Assembly: GCA_027717925.1 (NCBI GenBank)
Contig: JALLON010000194.1
Span: 1-5,284 of the forward strand
From: Acidobacteria bacterium AH-259-G07
Lineage (GTDB): Bacteria; Acidobacteriota; UBA6911; RPQK01; JADFOI01
Reading direction: 5' to 3'
DNA length: 5,284 nucleotides
The notes beneath the pieces are model-generated. The model searched no databases and was not told the origin of the DNA. It saw nothing but the letters and a program-made list of their open reading frames with translations. Positions 1 to 5,284 of this stretch are shown here, in pieces. The position numbers were made by a program, and so were the translations under genes. The number at the start of each line of letters is the position of its first letter. The stretch's first letter is position 1.

Positions 1-15
1 GTGAGAAATGCGGAC

Positions 16-1293
16 CTAGGGGCGGTTCAAATATTTATGATAAAGGCGCGTGTGTTTGGTCTCCAGGCTGACCGGTTTGCCATTGATAAAGAGATGCCTA
101 ATTGGAGTCTGGTACTCCAAAATATCTCCCTGGGCGACCACTAGATTGGCCTTTTTTCCCTTTTCGATACTCCCCACGACTTGTGCCACACCCAGAAACT
201 CGGCCGGCGTCAGAGTGATGCTGCGTAAAGCAGCCTGGTAAGGGAGCCCGTAGGCCACGGCGTTCCCCGCTTCGTACTGCAGGTTGCGTACTTGGGCAGA
301 GTCCCCCGTGGCAATAGCGAAGGGAACTCCATGCTGGTGAAGAATGGCGGGTGTGCGGTAGATGATATCGATGGGATCATCTTCCCTGCCCGGCAGGCTT
401 TGACGTGGACCCAGAATGACTCGCGCCTTATTTTCCTTGAGAAAATCGGCTACCTTCCAGGCATCGCTAGCTCCCAGAAGGATATAGTTCAATTTTTCCC
501 CCTGAGCAAACTTCACTGCATTTTTGATATCCACATGGCTGTTGGCTTCAATGAGGACAGGCTGCTCTCCCTTTAGCACCGGGATCAGTGCCTCCAGCTG
601 CTTGTGTGGAAAAAAGCGAGAAGCGGAGATCTCCTCAGGTTTGAACCGTATTCTGGCCTGCATATAGTGTCGAGCCTTGGCGAAAAGTTCTTTGAGCTGG
701 CGAATCTTTTCTTCGTGTTCCTTTTTGATTTCGGAGTAGCGGCGGCGACTGAATCTGACACTGAGCACGCTCGGGAAATCGAGCAACATGGCGCCGTGCC
801 GTCTGATCTCCATCTCATGCGGGGTCCACCCTTCCAGGCTGATGATGGCACCCTGCCCCGGGATGGTTCCCCCCACGGGCCGGGTCAGGACCTGCGTAAT
901 ACCATTGACCCGAGCCACGGGAATATGCTCGCTCTCCACGTGTACCGCCGTAAAGGCAAGCAAATGGGGCATGTACTCCCCCATTTCAGAATAGTCATTG
1001 GTTGCCGCCACTCGCCTGATCTCCGTCAGACCAATCCTGGTGTTGGCGTCAAAGAGCCCGGGGTAGACGGTGAGACCGCGGGCATTGATAACCTGAGCTC
1101 CCCGCGGGATGGAAACCTTGGTCCCCACGTCCACAATCAAGCCGTCCTGGATCACGACGGTGCCCTTTTCGATGATGGGACCGGAAACTGTCACAATCTT
1201 TGCATCGCGAAGGGCGTAAATCCCATCAGCTCGGACAAGCGGAATCGAGCTCAGGGCAAGAACTAACACGGAAACAATCTTTCTAGTGCTCAC
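16..1293 (-). CDS. Amidohydrolase C: exported amidohydrolase-like protein lacking metal-binding histidines
   Basis: A 425-residue paralogue of A and B, starting at a GTG that overlaps the end of B by 11 bp and has a G-rich ribosome site, so translation is probably coupled. A Sec signal peptide (MSTRKIVSVLVLALSSIPLVRA|D) ends near residue 22. It keeps the fold marks: GTVVIQDGLIVDVG, strand 1 VYPGLFDANTRIGL (77-90), VNGITQVLTRPVGG, and GSIEKGKKANLVV (374-386). Asn84 and Arg86 replace the HxH histidines of B. IEANSHVDI (248-256) stands where B has VHSHCYRAD, and LLGASDAWK where B has FQHVLEGYK, so the strand-5 and strand-6 histidines appear lost. The late Asp remains (ATGD, Asp331). Residues about 182-221 form a very charged helical stretch. 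It is predicted to bind no catalytic metal pair and could be a structural partner of B or a binding protein. The reading frame is intact and full length, so it is not a decayed gene. Confidence 0.91.
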   Translation of the reverse strand: MSTRKIVSVLVLALSSIPLVRADGIYALRDAKIVTVSGPIIEKGTVVIQDGLIVDVGTKVSIPRGAQVINARGLTVYPGLFDANTRIGLTEIRRVAATNDYSEMGEYMPHLLAFTAVHVESEHIPVARVNGITQVLTRPVGGTIPGQGAIISLEGWTPHEMEIRRHGAMLLDFPSVLSVRFSRRRYSEIKKEHEEKIRQLKELFAKARHYMQARIRFKPEEISASRFFPHKQLEALIPVLKGEQPVLIEANSHVDIKNAVKFAQGEKLNYILLGASDAWKVADFLKENKARVILGPRQSLPGREDDPIDIIYRTPAILHQHGVPFAIATGDSAQVRNLQYEAGNAVAYGLPYQAALRSITLTPAEFLGVAQVVGSIEKGKKANLVVAQGDILEYQTPIRHLFINGKPVSLETKHTRLYHKYLNRP

Positions 1294-2611
1294 GGCTGCC
1301 CCCCCTTTCAGGATTCCGCGGAGGAGTTACCTTCTTTTTCTCGGCCTCGATGTTGTCCTGACGCTTCCGGTCCTTCTCCTGGCTAAAGTAAATCTTCCCG
1401 TCGATAAAAACCATCTCGGGAACGGCGTACACACTGAGCGGATAGCGGCTGAACACCACCAGGTCGGCATCCTTTCCCGGATCAATCGAGCCCACTTGAT
1501 CATCGATTTGAAGCTGTTTGGCCGGGTTGAGGGTCACCAGGGCCAGAGCCTCATCCTCATTGAGACCGCCGTATTTCATGGCCTTGGCAGCTTCCTGATT
1601 CAGGTGGCGCGCTTCCTCCGCGCTGTCGGAATTAATGGAGACCACAACTCCTTTGCGTGTCATGATGGCTGCGTTGTAAGGAATGGCGTCATATGCTTCC
1701 ACCTTGTAGGCCCACCAATCGGAAAAAGTGGACGCCCCGGCACCGTGTCGAGCAATCTCCTCGGCCACCTTGTAGCCTTCCAGGACATGTTGAAAGGTGG
1801 CGATCTTGAAACCAATGTTCTCCGCCAGCCGGATCAACATCAGGATCTCATCAGCACGGTAGCAGTGAGAGTGAACCAGCCGCTCTCCTTTTAAAATTTC
1901 CACCAGGGGCTCCAGTTCCAGATCACGCCGGGGCGGGATCAAAGGCTCCACTCCAGTGTTTTTGCTCTCCTTGTACTCTTTCCACTCCAGCATGTATTCT
2001 CGGGCCCGCATAAAGGCCGAGCGGATCACGTCTTCCACACCCATTCGAGTGGAGGGATAGCGTCGCCGCCCTTGTCCCGTCTGGCTCTGGCCCCGTCTCT
2101 TGGGATTTTCCCCCAGCGCGAACTTGATTCCCGGTTTCGCCCCCTGAAACTTGAGTTCAGCAGCTGACTTTCCCCAGCGCAACTTGATTACTGCGTTCTT
2201 TCCCCCAATGGGGTTGGCACTGCCGTGAAGGATATTGGCGGTGGTCACGCCTCCGGCCAGATCCCGATAGATGTTGATATCGGTGGGGTCCAGTACGTCC
2301 TCGATGCCGGTCATGGAGGAAACGGCCACCGCGCTCTCATTGGTCGAATCCGCGGCGATATGCGAATGACAATCGATCAGACCGGGGGTCACCCACTTGC
2401 CGGTGGCATCAATCACCTTTGCCTCAGGGCCGGCGGTGATTTCTTTGCCGACGGCTGCGATCTTGCCATCACGAATCACAATGGAACCGTTTCGAATGGT
2501 TCCGCGGGTGACGGTCATGATGTTGGCGTTCTTAATCCATATCTCCTGCGCAGACGCAGGAGCAATCATTAATATAAGAGCCGGAATAAGCCTCCATTTC
2601 ATCCCATTCAT
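1283..2611 (-). CDS. Amidohydrolase B: exported, catalytically intact amidohydrolase (imidazolonepropionase-like family)
   Basis: A 442-residue metal-dependent hydrolase. A Sec signal peptide (MNGMKWRLIPALILMIAPASA|Q) ends near residue 21. Strand 1 carries TPGLIDCHSH, giving His82 and His84. Other likely ligands are Lys163 in GIKFALGENPK (candidate carboxylated lysine), His249 in VHSHCYRADE, His275 in FQHVLEGYK and Asp329 in NSDS. This is the full set expected of a binuclear amidohydrolase. GASTFSDWWAYKVEAYDAIPYN (split here across 291-313) is a motif I associate with exported COG1228-type enzymes, and GSIDPGKDADLVV closes the sandwich domain. The C-terminal ~30 residues are highly charged. 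The ATG at 2611 is chosen because AAGGAG lies 7 nt upstream; the in-frame Met4 is spaced worse. Its 3' end overlaps gene C by 11 bp. Family members cleave amide or C-N bonds in cyclic amides and dipeptides; the actual substrate cannot be assigned. It is the only one of the three with an intact site. Confidence 0.94.
   Translation of the reverse strand: MNGMKWRLIPALILMIAPASAQEIWIKNANIMTVTRGTIRNGSIVIRDGKIAAVGKEITAGPEAKVIDATGKWVTPGLIDCHSHIAADSTNESAVAVSSMTGIEDVLDPTDINIYRDLAGGVTTANILHGSANPIGGKNAVIKLRWGKSAAELKFQGAKPGIKFALGENPKRRGQSQTGQGRRRYPSTRMGVEDVIRSAFMRAREYMLEWKEYKESKNTGVEPLIPPRRDLELEPLVEILKGERLVHSHCYRADEILMLIRLAENIGFKIATFQHVLEGYKVAEEIARHGAGASTFSDWWAYKVEAYDAIPYNAAIMTRKGVVVSINSDSAEEARHLNQEAAKAMKYGGLNEDEALALVTLNPAKQLQIDDQVGSIDPGKDADLVVFSRYPLSVYAVPEMVFIDGKIYFSQEKDRKRQDNIEAEKKKVTPPRNPERGGSREH
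1299..1308 (-). promoter_or_regulatory. G-rich ribosome binding site of amidohydrolase C, inside the end of B
   Basis: The minus strand shows AAAGGGGGGG, then CAGCC, then the GTG start at 1293. The site lies within the last codons of B, whose stop codon (TAG, 1285-1283) falls after the C start. The arrangement supports coupled translation of B and C. The seven-G run resembles the AAAGGGGG site of the first gene. Confidence 0.6.
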
Positions 2612-2618
2612 TCCACTT

Positions 2619-2633
2619 CTCCTTCCTCTCCTT
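2619..2633 (-). promoter_or_regulatory. Tandem Shine-Dalgarno of amidohydrolase B
   Basis: The minus strand reads AAGGAGAGGAAGGAG, two consecutive Shine-Dalgarno-like hexamers within the 48-bp A-B gap. The proximal AAGGAG is 7 nt from the ATG at 2611, which decides that start over the in-frame Met4 codon at 2602. I see no terminator hairpin or promoter in this gap, consistent with read-through from A to B. Confidence 0.75.
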
Positions 2634-2659
2634 GGCGTCCGCTTTTTGCAGATCCCCCC

Positions 2660-4096
2660 TCATGGCGCTGCCCTTCTACCTTCCCAGAAATCAAACTGGA
2701 CGTATGGAGTGGTGTCGGGGGCAGTTGATTGCATCTGCCGGAGCCCCGTCTGAGTGTCTGCTGATTCACCCTCTTCCTTTTTATCTCTTGTTTTGGCGGG
2801 TACATCATGCTTTTCACCATCCACAAAAACGTGCTTTATCTTGGTCTTTTCATCAAAGAGCTCCCCATCGCTCACCACCAGATTGGCAATCTTTCCTGAC
2901 TCGATACTTCCCAACTGCTGATCCACCCCCAGGATTTGAGCTGCCCAGAGGGTGGCGGCTTGGATGGCAGCCTCTTTGGGCAACCCTTCCTGAACGGTGC
3001 GGCGAAGATTCTTGAGATAGTCGCTTCCGCTCTTCAGACCGTCCGAGTAAAAGGCGAAGCGCACACCCGCCTGGTGAAGACGGAAGGCGCTTTGGAGTGC
3101 TTGGTGGCGGTAGCGAATGACTCGCAGCGATTCTTCCGCTGCGGGGTGGGCATCTTTTTCCTTCTCCGGGAAATTGAGACTGAGCAGAACTGGAATGTCC
3201 TTGTCCTTGAGCTCTTCAGCCAGCTGATCCGCCTGGAATCCACCGGCCACAATGCATCTAAGCGGAAATCCCTCGATGATGTTTAAGACCCTTCGCACTT
3301 CTTTGGCTTCTTTGGCGGGAAAGATCAAGGGCATCGAACTCTGAATGACCGGCTGCAGCGCCTCCAGGGCTCGGTCCGTCTCCGGGCGCTTCAGGTTACG
3401 GGGATGGCTTTCATAGATTTCCCGCGCTGTTCCGTAGTGCCGGGCGTCCAGAAGGGTCTGCTTGATGTGGGCAATGACCCCCATGAGAGAACTTGGATAG
3501 GTGCGAGGTCTCACACTTTGAAAAGACATCCTCATGGCGACGGGGGAGCGAACAATCATGCGATCCGGCTCCTCTCCATTGAGATTCACCACGGCTGTCT
3601 GGCCCATAAAAATGCCGCGATCGGGAGCGACATTCAGGGTAAGCACCCCTGAATCTCTCCAGGAAGAGAGCTTTTTCATGTCTGATTCCAGCCGATCGGC
3701 GGCCCGCAGGTGAGGAAACAGACCGGCACCCTCCGGGTTTTCGGGCTGCTGCTGGGAAGCAGGGGGCACCTGGGTGCGCTGCGGCGACGCCGATCGAGAA
3801 GGTCCCTTCTTCAAAGCGACTTCACTCAGGGCATCAATCAGGCCCGGGTAAACATACATCCCGGAAAGATCGATTTTCCAGGCCAGGGGTGGGACAGCCA
3901 CATCCGTTCCAACTGCCTCAATGAGCCCGTCGCGGACAACCACCGTAGCATTGGACAGGATCCTTCCGTTTCCGACCACCACGGTTGCTCCCTGGAGCGC
4001 GAAAAGCGCAGGGCGGGATTTCGGGATGGTCCCCACATCCTGACTCCAGGCCCAGGGAGAAAAGAAGATAAGCCAAATGGGTAGCTTTTTGAACAT
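2660..4096 (-). CDS. Amidohydrolase A: exported amidohydrolase-like protein lacking the HxH metal motif
   Basis: A 478-residue protein when started at the ATG at 4096. An in-frame ATG at 4189 exists, but it lies inside the upstream gene and would bury the signal peptide (MFKKLPIWLIFFSPWAWS|Q). It has the amidohydrolase layout: N-terminal beta strands (ALQGATVVVGNGRI, TVVVRDGLIEAVG), strand 1 YPGLIDALSEV at 83-93, a barrel, and the C-terminal GSIESGKIANLVV at 396-408. Leu90 and Glu92 replace the two metal-binding histidines of strand 1. The later histidines are not visible (VAGGFQADQL around 283-292), while the late Asp is kept (YSDG, Asp352). A Pro/Gln/Ser-rich stretch (about 97-125) follows strand 1, and the last ~45 residues are hydrophilic with no recognisable domain. 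It is probably a catalytically impaired paralogue of B, perhaps a scaffold subunit. No clear Shine-Dalgarno precedes it, so translation may be coupled to the upstream gene. Superfamily membership is confident; the function is unknown. Confidence 0.88.
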   Translation of the reverse strand: MFKKLPIWLIFFSPWAWSQDVGTIPKSRPALFALQGATVVVGNGRILSNATVVVRDGLIEAVGTDVAVPPLAWKIDLSGMYVYPGLIDALSEVALKKGPSRSASPQRTQVPPASQQQPENPEGAGLFPHLRAADRLESDMKKLSSWRDSGVLTLNVAPDRGIFMGQTAVVNLNGEEPDRMIVRSPVAMRMSFQSVRPRTYPSSLMGVIAHIKQTLLDARHYGTAREIYESHPRNLKRPETDRALEALQPVIQSSMPLIFPAKEAKEVRRVLNIIEGFPLRCIVAGGFQADQLAEELKDKDIPVLLSLNFPEKEKDAHPAAEESLRVIRYRHQALQSAFRLHQAGVRFAFYSDGLKSGSDYLKNLRRTVQEGLPKEAAIQAATLWAAQILGVDQQLGSIESGKIANLVVSDGELFDEKTKIKHVFVDGEKHDVPAKTRDKKEEGESADTQTGLRQMQSTAPDTTPYVQFDFWEGRRAAP

Positions 4097-4110
4097 GACA
4101 AAAAAGGGGG

Positions 4111-5271
4111 TCAGAGGTTCTGGTAAATGTGCTCGATGTTGGTGTTCACACTCTCCTGAAGCTCGACGTGCGTGCCGAAATAGTGCCAAAACTGCACAAT
4201 GTTTTCGGCAAGATAGTCACCGTAGCCATGGGCCGCTAACGATTCCAAGGAAGACACGTTAATCGTCTTTTGCAGCTCCCCTACATCTTTACCGGCCCTC
4301 TTTCCTCGGGCCACGCGCTCTGTGAGCTCCTCAATGTAGTTGCGCATGTGGGCCATCCGGCTGCGATCTGCATGAACGGGACCATGACCCGGCAAGATCC
4401 GGTCAAACTCAAGCCCGGCCACGGCGTCGATCGTGCCAGGCCACTCTCGGGGATAACCGTCGCCGATGTAAGGGAAAAAACCATGAATCAGGTCTCCGGT
4501 GGCAACCATACCTTTCTGGGGACAAAGGACAACCACGTCGCCGGCGGTATGGCCGCGGCCGTGGAAACTCAAGTGTAAGTCGTGGGCCTTGTCTTTGATC
4601 ACATACGAGTCCTCAAACGTGATGGTGGGAAGCTCCAGGGAAAAGTTTTTCATTTCCAACTCGTAAGCCTTCAATTGGCGAATCTCTTCGTCATAGAAGA
4701 CCTTCTCAGCGGCGCTCTTTGCTTTGTCCTTGTTTTGCTCGGCCTGACTCACCATCTCAGGTATCTGTTCGAGTTGAGCCTTCACGCGTGACTCGGTTTC
4801 CCGTACCATCAGCCGCTTGGTCGGTTCGCTGGCCAGAATATCCAGTTTCGAGAAAGCCTTTCGGTAGGCCGAATTGCCCTGTGCATGGTCCCAGTGAAAA
4901 TGGGTGTTGACAATGTATCGGACCGGTTTCTGGGTGACTTCCTTGCGGATCTGGGCGATCAAAGCGGCCGCTGCGGATGGCTTCGAATGGGTGTCAACCA
5001 CAAGCACATCGTTGGCATTTTCGAAGATGGCCGCGTTGCAGTTAATCATGGCAGCCGGCTTCGCCACCGCGCAGTACACGCCATCCACAACTTTATGGAT
5101 GTCGAACAGATTGTTGCCTGCGCCGGGAGACTGTGCCCGCGCCAGGACTGCACGGAAAAAGCTCACCTCCAACACTGTGACTCCCGCCAGGCCGGTTCCA
5201 AGCAGTGTGCGCAGGAAATCCCTGCGCGTAGGGTGAGTGTTATGCGTAGGATTGGTGTGATGATGATGCAT
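4111..5271 (-). CDS. Tat-exported metallo-beta-lactamase-fold metallohydrolase
   Basis: A 386-residue protein of the metallo-beta-lactamase (MBL) fold superfamily. The N-terminus has a twin-arginine motif (TRRDFL, residues 15-20), a hydrophobic stretch to about 34 and a plausible ARA|Q cleavage after residue 46, so it should be exported folded through Tat. The dinuclear metal site looks complete: HFHWDH at 124-129 (the HxHxDH signature), His241 in GHTAGD, Asp260 in VATGD and His296 in PGHG. The bridging Asp in place of the Cys of B1 lactamases makes it more like glyoxalase II or general MBL hydrolases than a typical beta-lactamase. Residues about 150-210 form a charged, probably helical insertion. 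The N-terminus is unusually His-rich (MHHHH...). The ATG is supported by a purine-rich ribosome site just upstream. It is the first gene visible in the operon and ends 14 bp before the next. Fold and export are confident; the substrate is unknown. Confidence 0.93.
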   Translation of the reverse strand: MHHHHTNPTHNTHPTRRDFLRTLLGTGLAGVTVLEVSFFRAVLARAQSPGAGNNLFDIHKVVDGVYCAVAKPAAMINCNAAIFENANDVLVVDTHSKPSAAAALIAQIRKEVTQKPVRYIVNTHFHWDHAQGNSAYRKAFSKLDILASEPTKRLMVRETESRVKAQLEQIPEMVSQAEQNKDKAKSAAEKVFYDEEIRQLKAYELEMKNFSLELPTITFEDSYVIKDKAHDLHLSFHGRGHTAGDVVVLCPQKGMVATGDLIHGFFPYIGDGYPREWPGTIDAVAGLEFDRILPGHGPVHADRSRMAHMRNYIEELTERVARGKRAGKDVGELQKTINVSSLESLAAHGYGDYLAENIVQFWHYFGTHVELQESVNTNIEHIYQNL

Positions 5272-5275
5272 GGTG

Positions 5276-5283
5276 CCCCCTTT
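5276..5283 (-). promoter_or_regulatory. Ribosome binding site of the MBL-fold gene
   Basis: On the minus strand the start codon is preceded by AAAGGGGG followed by CACC and then ATG. The G-rich tract can pair with the anti-Shine-Dalgarno of 16S rRNA, though it departs from AGGAGG and sits only 4 nt away. It fixes the start at 5271. The window ends here, so the promoter is not visible. Confidence 0.6.
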
Positions 5284-5284
5284 A

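Noticed and set aside
604..1266. A 220-codon open frame on the plus strand
   Set aside because: It is antisense to gene C, its translation has no recognisable domain or signal, and C has strong family motifs throughout. It is a shadow frame.
1286..1894. A 202-codon open frame on the plus strand
   Set aside because: It is antisense to gene B, whose motifs (DADLVV, NSDS, FSDWWAYK) cover the same bases. The plus-strand translation shows no family features.
2612..2659. A possible terminator or promoter between A and B
   Set aside because: No inverted repeat with a T-run and no -35/-10 pair could be seen; the gap is accounted for by a tandem Shine-Dalgarno.
2608..2826. A 72-codon minus-strand frame spanning the A-B junction, possibly a small gene or a frameshifted tail of A
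   Set aside because: It overlaps the A tail in another frame, its product is low-complexity, and nothing in it continues the amidohydrolase domain. A already has its complete C-terminal GK-x-ANLVV signature upstream.
4097..4189. A 31-codon N-terminal extension of A to the ATG at 4189
   Set aside because: The extension would overlap the end of the MBL gene by 79 bp and place a clear signal peptide in the interior. The start at 4096 gives a normal Sec signal.
4111..5271. The MBL protein as a beta-lactamase resistance gene
   Set aside because: The fold and metal ligands alone do not indicate beta-lactam hydrolysis. The third-site Asp260 and GHTAGD/PGHG pattern are common to many MBL hydrolases.

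Overview
The window holds four tightly packed protein genes, all on the minus strand and read from right to left. They fill almost the whole window: a Tat-exported metallo-beta-lactamase-fold hydrolase (4111-5271), then three amidohydrolase-superfamily proteins that I call A (2660-4096), B (1283-2611) and C (16-1293). The gaps are 14 bp, 48 bp and an 11-bp overlap, so the four are very probably one operon. Its promoter lies beyond the right edge and its terminator beyond the left edge. I see no RNA gene, mobile element, CRISPR array or large DNA repeat, and no gene-free stretch longer than 48 bp.

All four products carry N-terminal export signals: a twin-arginine signal on the metallohydrolase and Sec-type signals on the amidohydrolases. 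The set therefore looks like an envelope or periplasmic hydrolase cluster. The three amidohydrolases are paralogues. They share the N-terminal beta-sandwich strand pattern, the (Y/T)PG-L-(I/F)-D strand-1 motif, a charged helical insertion in mid-barrel, a late Asp, and the C-terminal GSI-x-x-GK-x-A(N/D)LVV signature. Only B keeps the metal-binding His-x-His and the later histidines. A and C have lost them at the equivalent positions and are predicted pseudoenzymes, or enzymes with altered chemistry. One intact copy flanked by two degenerate ones is the most interesting feature here and suggests a hetero-oligomeric complex. The substrate cannot be read from the sequence.

The organism is a bacterium with moderate G+C content. 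The exported, imidazolonepropionase-like amidohydrolases, with motifs such as GIKFALGENPK and FSDWWAYK, resemble what I recall from Acidobacteriota and related environmental phyla. That placement is an inference with low to moderate confidence. Nothing suggests recent horizontal transfer.
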